A program made the translations under genes and the position numbers. Shown here in pieces: positions 1-8,289 of a stretch of 64,000 nucleotides of DNA (the stretch's first letter is position 1; the number at the start of each line of letters is the position of its first letter). The stretch spans positions 1 through 64,000 of the forward strand of contig UBUL01000025.1 in NCBI GenBank assembly GCA_900468625.1. Reading direction: 5' to 3'. This stretch comes from Hyphomicrobiales bacterium. GTDB lineage: Bacteria; Pseudomonadota; Alphaproteobacteria; Rhizobiales; Rhizobiaceae. The notes beneath the pieces were generated by a model that was not told the DNA's origin, ran no database searches, and worked only from the letters and a program-made list of their open reading frames with translations.

Positions 1-25
1 CGACAATCATCATAGGAGAATTCAG

Positions 26-1066
26 ATGAGCGACGCAATCACGCTGACATCGGACGCACTGCAGGACCGCGTCGTGGCGATCCTTTCGAAGGCAGGCTTC
101 AATGCGCAGCAGGGAGCCGCGATCGCGCGCGTTATCGTTGCCGGAGAGCGTGACGCCTGCAAATCCCATGGCATCTATCGCATCGAAGGCATATTGCGCG
201 CCGTCAAGGCCGGTAAAGCACGGCCGGATGCGGTGCCGGTACTGGAGCAACAAGGCGATGGCTCTGCAATCGTGCGGGTGGACGCCAAGAGCGGCTTTTC
301 CAATGCCGCCTTCGAACTCGGCGTACCCGTGCTTGCCGAGCGGGCTCGCCGCTTCGGCATTGCCGCGCTTGCGATCAACGACTGCACCCATTTCGCCGCC
401 CTCTGGCCTGAGGTGGAGGCTCTGACGGATCGCGGTCTTGCCGCCTTCGCCATGTGCCCGAGCTATTCCACGGTGGCGCCGGCCGGCGGCACCGCGCCGC
501 TGCTCGGGACGAACCCCCTTGCCTTCGGCTGGCCGCGCCTCGACGGCCCGCCTTATGTCTTCGACTTCGCGACTTCGGTGGCCGCCCGCGGCGAGATCGA
601 ACTGCATCGCCGCGCCGGCACCCCGCTGCCCGAGGGCTGGGCCATAGACGCCGATGGCCAGCCGACCACGGATCCGGAAGCAGCGCTCGCCGGTGCAATG
701 CTGCCGTTCGGAGGCCACAAGGGATCGGCGATCGGCACGATGATCGAACTTCTGGCCGGCGTCATGATCGGCGATTTCACCAGCCGAGAAGCGCTCGATC
801 ATCTCGGGACGACGGCATTTGCGCCTCGGCATGGCGAACTCATCGTCGCCTTCTCGCCGGAGGCTTTCGCAGCCGGCCGGCCAGGGAATCCGCTTGTGCG
901 TGCCGAGGCGCTGTTCGAAGCGATCGCCGGTCAAGGCGCCCGCCTGCCTTCGCAGCGCCGCTTTGCCGCCCGTGCTCGCGCGGAAAAGGACGGCATCCAG
1001 CTGACATCAGAGGAAATCGGCAAGCTCGACCGCCTGCTGGAACTCGGTCTCGACGCCGTGGCCTGA
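26..1066 (+). CDS. Ldh2-family NAD(P)H oxidoreductase (malate/lactate dehydrogenase-like, possibly Δ1-piperideine-2-carboxylate reductase)
   Basis: The 346-residue protein has the marks of the Ldh2 (YlbC/DpkA) family, which reduces 2-oxo acids or cyclic imino acids with NAD(P)H. Visible are an early GERDACKSHGIYR segment, the NDCTHFAALWP active-site stretch near residue 118, the glycine-rich APAGGTAPLLGTNPLAFGWP segment (about 150-170) and GGHKGSAIGTMIELLAG (about 230-246). An AGGAG ribosome-binding site precedes the ATG. The neighbours (DapA-family lyase, diaminopropionate ammonia-lyase, GntR and Lrp regulators) suggest amino-acid or imino-acid catabolism, which favours a piperideine/pyrroline-carboxylate reductase over a true lactate dehydrogenase. 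The substrate cannot be read from the sequence. Confidence 0.85.
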   Translation: MSDAITLTSDALQDRVVAILSKAGFNAQQGAAIARVIVAGERDACKSHGIYRIEGILRAVKAGKARPDAVPVLEQQGDGSAIVRVDAKSGFSNAAFELGVPVLAERARRFGIAALAINDCTHFAALWPEVEALTDRGLAAFAMCPSYSTVAPAGGTAPLLGTNPLAFGWPRLDGPPYVFDFATSVAARGEIELHRRAGTPLPEGWAIDADGQPTTDPEAALAGAMLPFGGHKGSAIGTMIELLAGVMIGDFTSREALDHLGTTAFAPRHGELIVAFSPEAFAAGRPGNPLVRAEALFEAIAGQGARLPSQRRFAARARAEKDGIQLTSEEIGKLDRLLELGLDAVA

Positions 1067-1102
1067 ATGGGGTCCGGTCAAGGCCGTGAACGATATAGCA
1101 AA

Positions 1103-1122
1103 GGAGGCCCTCACGGGCCTCC
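1103..1122 (+). terminator. hairpin downstream of the Ldh2 gene
   Basis: An 8-bp perfect stem (GGAGGCCC/GGGCCTCC) with a 4-base loop lies 36 bases after the stop codon. There is no clear T-tract, so intrinsic termination is only probable. Confidence 0.5.
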
Positions 1123-1162
1123 CGCATTCCAAACATGAACCATGACGGCGGCCTCAGAGCCT

Positions 1163-1215
1163 TTACGCAATTCCAGACGGGAAACCGCTGCGCACTTTCC
1201 CTGGAATTGCTCTAG
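1163..1215. repeat. intergenic repeat, family A (short copy)
   Basis: Imperfect inverted-repeat element built on ACGCAATTCCAGACGG ... CTTTCCCTGGAATTGCTCT. Related copies lie at 19911-20012, 25111-25210, 38975-39022 and 44421-44515. It abuts the 3' end of the DapA-family gene, as such rhizobial mosaic elements often do. Confidence 0.7.
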
Positions 1216-2174
1216 GCCCTGTATTTTTCCACGGCGCCGGGAAGCTTGCTCCATTCGCCATACCATGTATTGAACAGCTTGAACTGTGCTTCGACATAAC
1301 CGCGCTGGCTATCGTTCAAGGCGTCGCTTTCATTGAAGTGGAGCTCATATTCTGTGTCTCCCTTCAGGACCATCATGTGCTTGAAGAAGAGAACCAGGTC
1401 CGGGCCTTCGTCGAAGGACGAGAGCACGGCGAGCGCCTGCTCAAGTTCAAGCGCGCGCTGGCGCGCATCGGCGTCACCCGCCGCCGCAGCCTTCGCGAGA
1501 TTGCAGAGATGGATGACTTCCTTGGGCAGAACGTTACCGATGCCGGTAATCGCGCCCGTCGCACCGCAATTGACGAAGCCGTGGAACACAGCCGTATCGA
1601 CACCGATCATCAGCGATACGCCATCGTCGCGGCTGGTGATGTTTTCAGCGGCGTAGCGCATATCTGCCGGACCGCCGAACTCCTTGAAGCCGACGAGATT
1701 GGCGTGTTCGGCGCGCAACGCGAAAAAAAGATCGGCCCGCGTTGCGAAACCATAATAGGGGCTGTTGTAGATAACCGCCGGAAGATCGGGCGCTGCCGTA
1801 AGGATCGCCTTGAAGTGTGCCTTTTGGGCTGAAATCACAGAGCCGCGCGACAGGACGCGCGGGATGACCATCAGACCCTTGGCGCCGACCTTCTGGGCAT
1901 GCGCCGCATGGGCGACGGCCGATGCCGTATTGACGGCGCCGGTGCCGACGATGACGGGCACGCCCGCCTTGGCCAGCCGCTCGACACCTTCCATGCGCTG
2001 TGCATCGGTCAGCAGCGGCCAGTCGCCCATCGAACCGCAATAGACCACCGCCGACATGCCCTCGGCGATCAATTGCTTGCCCTTGCGCACGAGCGCATCG
2101 AAATCAGGACTGCGATCGGCCTTGCACGGGGTCATGAGCGCGGGGACTACGCCGGAGAAAATGCTTGCAGTCAT
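1212..2174 (-). CDS. dihydrodipicolinate synthase/N-acetylneuraminate lyase family protein
   Basis: A 320-residue DapA-superfamily (class I aldolase fold) enzyme. The conserved tyrosine in VIYNSPYYGF (about residue 138) and the Schiff-base lysine in LVGFKEFGG (about residue 163) are both present, so it should be active. The usual GTTGE motif reads GSMGDWPLLT, arguing against genuine DapA. Members in catabolic clusters act as aldolases or deaminases, for example on 4-hydroxy-pyrroline-2-carboxylate. The ATG is preceded by AGAGGA. It is last in a minus-strand series after the ammonia-lyase and GntR genes, and a family B repeat separates it from the GntR gene. The exact substrate is unknown. Confidence 0.85.
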   Translation of the reverse strand: MTASIFSGVVPALMTPCKADRSPDFDALVRKGKQLIAEGMSAVVYCGSMGDWPLLTDAQRMEGVERLAKAGVPVIVGTGAVNTASAVAHAAHAQKVGAKGLMVIPRVLSRGSVISAQKAHFKAILTAAPDLPAVIYNSPYYGFATRADLFFALRAEHANLVGFKEFGGPADMRYAAENITSRDDGVSLMIGVDTAVFHGFVNCGATGAITGIGNVLPKEVIHLCNLAKAAAAGDADARQRALELEQALAVLSSFDEGPDLVLFFKHMMVLKGDTEYELHFNESDALNDSQRGYVEAQFKLFNTWYGEWSKLPGAVEKYRA

Positions 2175-2300
2175 CTGTCTATCCTCTTGGGCTTGGTATG
2201 GATCGGCAGCCAGTTCAGCCGCATCCGCGGCCGCTCCTTACCGTCCTTGCAGCATTGATACATCTTTGTATTTATCTTGTCGACAATAAATATGCATACT

Positions 2301-2413
2301 GGAGTCGGATGGTTATAGGTCTATTCGACCTAAAATCTGAATCCGCTCTAGAATCAAGGAAGTAGAGCGTGAGGTTGTCCGAAAGCCGTCTACACTTTTC
2401 GGCAGCACACTCT
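2301..2413. repeat. intergenic mosaic repeat, family B
   Basis: About 113 bases containing TATTCGACCTAAAATCTGAA, then AGAGCGTGAGGTTGTCCGAA and CACTTTTCGGCAGCACACTCT. A second full copy is at 55723-55832 and a half copy at 10618-10670. It sits between the GntR and DapA-family genes and touches the GntR stop codon. Confidence 0.75.
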
Positions 2414-3113
2414 AAAGCCCGATATCGAGACGCTCCCCGCGCACCAGCAATTTCTGTATCTGGCCGACGATCTGTTCCGCGTGTTCGCGCGCCAGGCGCT
2501 CGGCAAGCTCCGTATCGCGCGCCTCGATGGCAGCGATGATTTCATCGTGTTCCTCGACGAAACGACGCGGCAGACGATCATTATAGGATTGGTAGTAGAG
2601 GCGAAGGATGCGCCGGCCCTCGTTCAAGAGCCGCGAAAAGAGACTGGTGAAATAAGGATTGCGTCCGGCTTCGGCGATGGCAAGATGCAGCGCCGCGTTT
2701 GTGGAGATCATCGCGAGCGCATCCTGCGCCTCGACGGCATCGGCAAATTCAGCCTGAAGCGCACGCACGCCCTCAAGATCCTCGGGACGGTGATATTTGG
2801 CCGCAAGCTGGGTGGTGACCCGATACATGAGCACGAGCGCATCGAAATAGCTGTGCATGTTGAGGAAGTCGATCTGCGAGACCATGGTCGAGCGGTTGGG
2901 CAGCGTATCGATCAGCCCCTCGCCTGCAAGCCGCACCAGCGCCTCGCGGATCGGCGTGCGCGACATGCCGAAACGTTCGGAAAGCTGTACCTCGTCGATG
3001 GGGCTGCCCGGCGGCAGTTCCAGGTCCAGAATCTCGTCCCGCAGGATATCATAGACCACCTTCACGCCAGAGCCGCGCTTGCGCTCGTTCCGGAGGTTCG
3101 ATTCATTGTCCAT
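2412..3113 (-). CDS. GntR-family transcriptional regulator (FCD/FadR subfamily)
   Basis: Residues about 15-80 form the GntR winged helix (VVYDILRDEILDLELPPGSP ... RFGMSRTPIREALVRL), followed by an all-helical FCD ligand-binding domain with the expected Asp/His pattern (HLAIAEAGRN, HDEIIAAIEARD). The start at 3113 (MDNESN) is preferred over an upstream in-frame codon at 3170 because AAGGGG lies ten bases upstream. FCD regulators usually repress catabolic operons and respond to the organic acid being degraded. Here the targets are probably the flanking ammonia-lyase and DapA-family genes; this is inferred from position only. Confidence 0.9.
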   Translation of the reverse strand: MDNESNLRNERKRGSGVKVVYDILRDEILDLELPPGSPIDEVQLSERFGMSRTPIREALVRLAGEGLIDTLPNRSTMVSQIDFLNMHSYFDALVLMYRVTTQLAAKYHRPEDLEGVRALQAEFADAVEAQDALAMISTNAALHLAIAEAGRNPYFTSLFSRLLNEGRRILRLYYQSYNDRLPRRFVEEHDEIIAAIEARDTELAERLAREHAEQIVGQIQKLLVRGERLDIGL

Positions 3114-3418
3114 GGCTAACTGACCCCTTCTTTCAGCGTGAGAAATAAAGGGGTAGGCCGGGTAAATCAACGGCGCTTCCAGGCCTTACCGGTCCATGGC
3201 GACGGAGACACAGCTCATAGCCGGCCTCAAGCGCGAAGCCGTCCGCGAACGATGGCGGCATGAAAGCGCGCCATGGATCAGGCTATCGTCGCTGAAATCA
3301 TGGTTCGGATTATGCAGCCCTTCGAATACCTCACCGGCAGTGGCAAACGCCTCTCCGGCAAGCGCTGCCCCGACCTCGCGAAGGCGGCCCAGAAGACGGT
3401 ACGCATCGACAGGAAATC
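3114..3418 (-). other. gap of about 300 bases with a possible gene remnant
   Basis: No complete gene. On the minus strand, bases 3417 to 3181 form an open frame overlapping the end of the ammonia-lyase gene (reads FPVDAYRLLGRLREVGAALA, then EVFEGLHNPNHDFSDDSLIH) without a convincing start. It looks protein-like in its first 50 codons and less so later, so it may be a decayed or frameshifted gene. Family not recognised. Confidence 0.3.
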
Positions 3419-4633
3419 TCAGATAGGTGTCGCTCCATCGAAATTGCGCTTTGCGACCGCTGCCGGAGACAGGCCGACGATCTCTTCGTACATGCCGGGG
3501 TCCGTCGCTCCCTCGGTGTTGACGAGAAAAATCCGGGAGCGTTCATCCATCGAAAGCGCCGTTCTTATCTCGGGGTCGGTAGCAGCCTTCAACAGCCCGG
3601 CCAAGCCGACGCCGCCGCTCTCGCCTGCGACGATCGCCGGATCACCGGCAGCGGGCCGCGCAAGCCGCCTCATCACCGAGATCGCCTCCTCCTCGTCCAC
3701 GGTCATGAAGGCATCGGCCGCGCGGGACAAAATACGCCACGCGATGAGCGACGGCGCATAGCATTCCAGCATCGCCATCACGGTCGGCTCTCCATGCGGT
3801 ACGGTCACCGGATGGCCGGCCCGCGCCGTTTCAAACAGGCATGCCGCACGCGCGGGATCGACAACCGTGAAGATCGGCCGCCGTTCGCCAAGCGAAAGTG
3901 CCAGATGACCGGCAACCGCAGCGGCAACGCCGCCGACACCGGACTGGATGAAGACATGCGTCGGCGTTTCAGTCATCGCCTCAAGAGCCTCGCGCACGAG
4001 AGCCGTATAGCCCTGCATCACCAGGCCGGGAATGCGCTCGTATCCCGGCCACGAGGTATCCGACACGATGGTCCAGCCCTGCCGCTGCGCGACACGGGCA
4101 GCTTCCCGCACGGAATCGTCGTAGCTCCCATCGACCCGGATCATCTCGGCGCCGAAGCGGGCGATGGCTGCAATGCGCTCCCCGCTGACGCCGGAATGGA
4201 CAAAAATCGCCGCCCGCCCGCCGACAAGCTGCGCACCCTGCGCGACCGAGCGGCCATGATTGCCATCGGTGGCGCAGGCGAAGGTCATCCTTTCCGCAAT
4301 CTCCCTGACCGCGTGCGAGTGCAGTTCGTCGATATCGACGGGATGGTTCAGAATCCTTGCGGCCTCCTCCAGCACAAGCTCGATGACGGCATAGGCACCG
4401 CCCAAAGCCTTGAAGCTGCCAAGTCCGAGACGCTGGCCCTCGTCCTTGATGTGTATGGCTGCAACGCCGATTTCCGCCGCCAGTTTCGGAAGGCTTAACA
4501 GCGGTGTGGCGGCATGGCGATCGCGATATGTCAGATGCCGTTCCACCTTCGTCGCAGCGGTAGCGCCAAGCAGTTCGGCATGGCCCGGTTCGAGTGGCCG
4601 TCGATAATCGGAACTGGTGTTGAGGATGAACAT
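3419..4633 (-). CDS. dpaL: diaminopropionate ammonia-lyase (PLP-dependent, fold type II)
   Basis: A 404-residue protein resembling DpaL, which converts 2,3-diaminopropionate to pyruvate and ammonia. The PLP lysine is in LGSFKALGGAYAV (about residue 77). The ATDGNHGRSVA motif (about 119) and the phosphate-binding segment QSGVGGVAAAVAGHLAL are present, together with late GESGGVGLAGL. The start at 4633 (MFILNT) has AAGGAG six bases upstream; an in-frame codon at 4723 lacks one. It is divergent from the Lrp/AsnC gene and heads the run ammonia-lyase, GntR, DapA-family. A threonine/serine dehydratase is the alternative, but length and motifs fit DpaL better. Confidence 0.85.
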   Translation of the reverse strand: MFILNTSSDYRRPLEPGHAELLGATAATKVERHLTYRDRHAATPLLSLPKLAAEIGVAAIHIKDEGQRLGLGSFKALGGAYAVIELVLEEAARILNHPVDIDELHSHAVREIAERMTFACATDGNHGRSVAQGAQLVGGRAAIFVHSGVSGERIAAIARFGAEMIRVDGSYDDSVREAARVAQRQGWTIVSDTSWPGYERIPGLVMQGYTALVREALEAMTETPTHVFIQSGVGGVAAAVAGHLALSLGERRPIFTVVDPARAACLFETARAGHPVTVPHGEPTVMAMLECYAPSLIAWRILSRAADAFMTVDEEEAISVMRRLARPAAGDPAIVAGESGGVGLAGLLKAATDPEIRTALSMDERSRIFLVNTEGATDPGMYEEIVGLSPAAVAKRNFDGATPI

Positions 4634-4735
4634 GGAAGCTCCTTTGCGTATTGCCGGAAATATATTGCAAACGACACGAAAAAAGCGCCGATATTGGGCC
4701 ATGTGGTTGCAAGTTTGTTTCACGGGAGTCGATCT

Positions 4736-5215
4736 TTGCCGCCTTCAGCGCCCCAGCTAGACGCGTTCGACCGGAAGATCCTGGATATTCTTCAACGGGA
4801 CAACACCACGCCTCAAAGGATGATCGGCGAGATGATCAACCTGTCGGCGCCGGCTGTGCAAAGACGCATCAAGCGCATGACGGAAGAAGGCGTCATCCGC
4901 GCGAACGTCGCCGTGATCGATCCGGCCGCCGTTGGTCAGGCGATCACCATCTTCGCCGAGGTCGAGGTGATCAGCGAGACGGCCGAGCAGATCGAGGAAG
5001 CAAAAAAAGCATTCCTTGCGGCACCCGAAATCCAGCAGTGCTATTATGTGACAGGAGAGGCGGATTTCGTTCTCGTCATCGTCGTACCCACGATGGCCGA
5101 TTACGACGCACTGACGCGGCGCCTCTTCTTCGGCAACAACAACGTCAAACGTTTCCGAACCTTTGTCGCCATGGACAGGATCAAGGTCGGTCTGAGCATT
5201 CCGACCGGGCCATAA
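4736..5215 (+). CDS. Lrp/AsnC-family transcriptional regulator
   Basis: About 159 residues: N-terminal HTH (LDAFDRKILDILQRDNTTPQ ... LSAPAVQRRIKRM) followed by a RAM/AsnC ligand domain (CYYVTGEADFVLVIVVP). The likely start is TTG at 4736 with GGGAG seven bases upstream; the frame is open upstream without a ribosome-binding site. Divergent from dpaL across about 100 bases, the classic arrangement for an Lrp regulator of an amino-acid catabolic enzyme, so it probably controls dpaL in response to an amino acid. Confidence 0.9.
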   Translation: MPPSAPQLDAFDRKILDILQRDNTTPQRMIGEMINLSAPAVQRRIKRMTEEGVIRANVAVIDPAAVGQAITIFAEVEVISETAEQIEEAKKAFLAAPEIQQCYYVTGEADFVLVIVVPTMADYDALTRRLFFGNNNVKRFRTFVAMDRIKVGLSIPTGP

Positions 5216-5527
5216 GGGAAAGCTGCTTGAATGAGGCCGGCTTTGCCGATCAGGCGTCGACAAGGGATCGGGCGTGTCGGCCTATTCTTCCCTCACGAGG
5301 CAGGGACGCTCTCCCTGCTCTCGCAGTCTGCCGGGCTTTTCGATCACCCGGCGAACCAGTAACGGGAAGCGCAGCCGACTGACTTGAAAATGCGGCTGCG
5401 CCCCATGCCGGACTCGGTAAGTAGCGGTCGTTCGTGATGCCTGTTCGCCCGGTGCCACGGCATATCGAGTCCGGCCTTCAGCTTGGCATCAGATGTTCAA
5501 AAAGGACATGCTGCGACAAGCGTCGGA
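5216..5527. other. convergent intergenic region with two hairpins
   Basis: No gene seen. It holds two perfect stem-loops: 5300-5318 (7-bp stem GCAGGGA/TCCCTGC) and 5369-5401 (9-bp stem GCGCAGCCG/CGGCTGCGC, 15-base loop). They lie between convergent genes and may terminate transcription from either side, although neither has a strong T-run. Confidence 0.5.
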
Positions 5528-5968
5528 TCATAATGAAGCCACATCATATCCTGTCCGGCCGGATGCCCACTTTACGGCAAGGACGCTGCCCGGCCCGTGT
5601 ACGGCGGCGAAGAACAGCCCCGCCAGGAAAGTGAAGTGATCGATGAAAAAGCCGAATTCGGCTTGGTTGCCGGCCCAATGCGCCGGACCATGGAACGAGA
5701 ATGCGAGGAAGATGACATAGACGGCCGCCGCGAGCGCCGCCGGCACGAACAAGGCACCGGTCAAGAAAGCAATGGCAAGCAGCACTTCAAGAATAGCGGC
5801 GCACCAAGCCAGGAATAATGGGAACGGGAAGCCGGCGGCGGCGATATAGCCGGCGGTAGCGCCCATATCCATGAACTTGAACGAGACGGCCATCACGAAG
5901 ACGGCGGCGAAGATCAGGCGAGCGATGAGAATGGCGGCTGTCTGCCAAAGCGATTGAGCGTTTTCCAT
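5528..5968 (-). CDS. DoxX family membrane protein
   Basis: About 146 residues with four hydrophobic helices and the DoxX-like pattern: LIARLIFAAVFVMAVSFKFM, then AAAGFPFPLFLAWCAAILEV, then ALFVPAALAAAVYVIFLAFS, then FLAGLFFAAVHGPG. The start at 5968 has GGAGGGAATATC directly upstream. DoxX proteins are small inner-membrane proteins linked in some bacteria to redox or thiol stress; the function here is unknown. It is a monocistronic gene convergent with the Lrp-like gene. Confidence 0.85.
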   Translation of the reverse strand: MENAQSLWQTAAILIARLIFAAVFVMAVSFKFMDMGATAGYIAAAGFPFPLFLAWCAAILEVLLAIAFLTGALFVPAALAAAVYVIFLAFSFHGPAHWAGNQAEFGFFIDHFTFLAGLFFAAVHGPGSVLAVKWASGRTGYDVASL

Positions 5969-6340
5969 GATATTCCCTCCAGGTTGAAGTAGTTGATGCC
6001 CCAAGGACGACCAAGAGAAGATGAATCCGACAAGAAGGATGGGAAATTATTTGCCGGTGCCGATCGCTTGCAGCATGACGCAAGCGCTGGAAAGCGCTTC
6101 TCAAGGTCAGAGGCTTGCCCCTCTACCAACCAGGATCGAACCCTCGATAGGGGCCGACTTGCACAAGGACCTCGCGCTGCCTCGCAGAAGGCGGCCGGAA
6201 AAGGCCTCGTGGCCGGATGCGCCGGCAATCCGCTGGACAAATGATCGCCGCCGGAATCGGCGAAGACGGCCGGTGCCGCGCCATCGGCACAGGGCACGCT
6301 CCACTTGACGCGTGGAGGGCGGCCCCTGCACATCAATCAG
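5969..6340. other. 372-base gap, nothing recognised
   Basis: Both strands carry only short, compositionally poor open frames without ribosome-binding sites. No repeat or clear hairpin was seen. The promoter of the doxX gene must lie at its left end. Confidence 0.4.
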
Positions 6341-7165
6341 TCACAGGAAGCGCGCTTCGCCCGAGACGCGGACACTGCTTCCCGGTTGATCCGGAATCTC
6401 GACGATAAGACGACATGGCTGCCCCATGTCTTCGCCTTGGATGATCTCGATGCGTCCATCATGCTCCCAACCGCGATCACGCAGATAGCCGCCGAACGCC
6501 GCAGCGGCCGCTCCGGTCGCGGGATCTTCAGCAACCCCTCCCGCGGCGAAGGCGTTGCGGGCATGAAAGCGCCACCTCGTCTCAGCCTGTACGAGCGCGA
6601 TTGTCGTAACGCCATGGGCGCGCATGAGATCGGCTCCCGCATCCAGGTCGTAGGCCATCGCGGAAAGACGATCCCGTTGTTTCAGGGCCAGCACCAGATG
6701 GCGCGCGCCTGCCTCGATGATCGCGGGCGGCAGACGCGGGTCGAGATCGTCGCATTTGAGTGCGAAAAGCTCCAGTGCCGCGTCGAGAAGATCGTCGGGG
6801 CATGCTGCGCTTCGCGTGCGTGGCGACTGAAGGGCGGCGCTTAACGGCTCCCCAGACCGTCCTTCCACCGAGATCGAACCCTCATTGAGCTGCAATGCAA
6901 AAATCCCGTCGCCTTTGCTCCGGGCGAGGACGGCGCCCAATGCAATGGTCGCATGCCCGCAAAATGGAACTTCCGTTGCCGGTGCGAAGTAGCGGACTCG
7001 CCAACCGTCTTGGCTTGGTTCGGCAAAAACCGTTTCAGAATAGCCGAGCTCGCGCGCTATTCGCTGCATTACGTCGGCCGGCGGCAGAACCTCACACAAC
7101 ATGACGCCGGCGGGGTTGCCGCCAATACCCTCGATCGAAAATGCAGCTACGTGTTCGATACTCAT
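6341..7165 (-). CDS. PhzF-family isomerase/epimerase-like protein
   Basis: A 274-residue protein with PhzF-fold features: the N-terminal substrate loop GGNPAGVML, the catalytic glutamate in ELGYSETVFAE (about residue 45), VRYFAPATEVPFCGHATIAL (about 57-76) and the second-half repeat AGGVAEDPATGAAAAAFGGY. PhzF homologues catalyse acid/base isomerisation of small metabolites. Most are outside phenazine clusters, and no phenazine genes are here, so the substrate is unknown. AAGGAA precedes the ATG. It lies upstream-adjacent to nothing obviously related; a GST gene is 63 bases upstream on the same strand. Confidence 0.85.
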   Translation of the reverse strand: MSIEHVAAFSIEGIGGNPAGVMLCEVLPPADVMQRIARELGYSETVFAEPSQDGWRVRYFAPATEVPFCGHATIALGAVLARSKGDGIFALQLNEGSISVEGRSGEPLSAALQSPRTRSAACPDDLLDAALELFALKCDDLDPRLPPAIIEAGARHLVLALKQRDRLSAMAYDLDAGADLMRAHGVTTIALVQAETRWRFHARNAFAAGGVAEDPATGAAAAAFGGYLRDRGWEHDGRIEIIQGEDMGQPCRLIVEIPDQPGSSVRVSGEARFL

Positions 7166-7228
7166 TGGTTTCCTTCAGCGATGATGTCCTAATCGGTCCT
7201 ACGACCTACTTCCCGAAATGTTGTGCCC

Positions 7229-7858
7229 TCAAGGCATTGCATCGTAGGCGCCGCGCTTGAATGCCGGTCGCGCCCTCAGACGCTCGAAATAATCGGCGAC
7301 CGCCGGCAAAGCGGGACGCTCGATCGGAGTGCCAAGCCAGCGGTTCACCGAAAGGCCGATGACGATATCGGCAAGGCTGAAGTTCCGGCCGGCCACGAAC
7401 GGCCCATCCATTGCGATTTGTTTCTCCAGAATTTCCATCTTGCCATTCCAATCGATCGTGCTCGCGGCAATGGTTACCAGATCGGCATGGGCGGCCTCCT
7501 TGCGAACGAGACCCAGAAACGCACCTCGCCAGGCGCCATTCAATTCCGTTGCCTGCCAATCGATCCATCGCTCGACCAATGCCCGCCTCCACGGATCCGA
7601 TGGCAAAAGATCGCCACGATCGTATTTGGACGCCAGGTAACGGCAGATGGTGTTGGATTCCCACAGCACGCCGTCGTCGGTCTTGATGACGGGGACAAGC
7701 CCATTCGGATTGAGCGCCAGGAATTCAGACGTCTTTGTTGACGCAAACCCTGCGCCCCAATCCTCCCGCGCATATTCAATGCCAAGCTCCTCGCAGGTCC
7801 AAAGAACCTTGCGAACATTGATGGAAGACACCCTACCGAGAATACGAACGACACTCAT
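7229..7858 (-). CDS. glutathione S-transferase family protein
   Basis: A 209-residue protein with N-terminal thioredoxin-like domain (VSSINVRKVLWTCEELGIEY; cis-proline segment GLVPVIKTDDGVLWESNTI around residues 52-70, the glutathione γ-Glu-binding ES pair) and helical C-terminal domain with FSLADIVIGLSVNRW (N-capping box and hydrophobic staple). It resembles bacterial theta/beta-like GSTs used in detoxification or thiol chemistry. Substrate not predictable. Same strand as the PhzF gene with a 63-base gap, so co-transcription is possible. Confidence 0.88.
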   Translation of the reverse strand: MSVVRILGRVSSINVRKVLWTCEELGIEYAREDWGAGFASTKTSEFLALNPNGLVPVIKTDDGVLWESNTICRYLASKYDRGDLLPSDPWRRALVERWIDWQATELNGAWRGAFLGLVRKEAAHADLVTIAASTIDWNGKMEILEKQIAMDGPFVAGRNFSLADIVIGLSVNRWLGTPIERPALPAVADYFERLRARPAFKRGAYDAMP

Positions 7859-8289
7859 TGTTCATTCCGCTCCAATCTGCCTGGACATCCGATAACCAAA
7901 GGCGCACCGAAGCGCACTGGCGAAACATGTCTCCGCGACAACAAAATCCTGTTTGCTGCTGCCGCGTTTTTCCTGTTGGAAACCGCGCTTCGCCGCGTGA
8001 AGACAGCGATTGAACGGCCGCCGCCCGCGCAGCGTTTTCGACGCGGGTTCTTGAGGATCACGAATTTGAGGAGTGAGGCGCCGCGTACCCAATACCTTTC
8101 GCGGCTCGGCGCAAACTATCCGTCCAATCATGAAAATCCCGTTACCAAAACTTGCTGCGAGCGGCGCTACCTCATATATGGTCGTCAACTCGGCTTGAGG
8201 GCGAGCGTGAGGGATGGATTTCTTTGCTGTTCCGTCAAAATCACTTCACAATCAATCCGTAATGGATTTGCACGCAGAGGAACGATTTC
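7859..8289. other. 431-base divergent intergenic region
   Basis: Lies between the divergent GST and ProQ/FinO genes. Open frames here have skewed Arg/Pro-rich products and no good ribosome-binding sites. I see no repeat. It should contain both promoters, but no confident consensus was picked out. Confidence 0.4.

Noticed and set aside
6108-6170. A stretch with GGATCGAACCCT-like sequence resembling a tRNA T-arm
   Set aside because: No matching acceptor, anticodon or D-arm could be folded around it.
7862-8188. A 108-codon minus-strand frame upstream of the GST gene
   Set aside because: Overlaps the presumed promoter region, has no ribosome-binding site and an atypical basic product.
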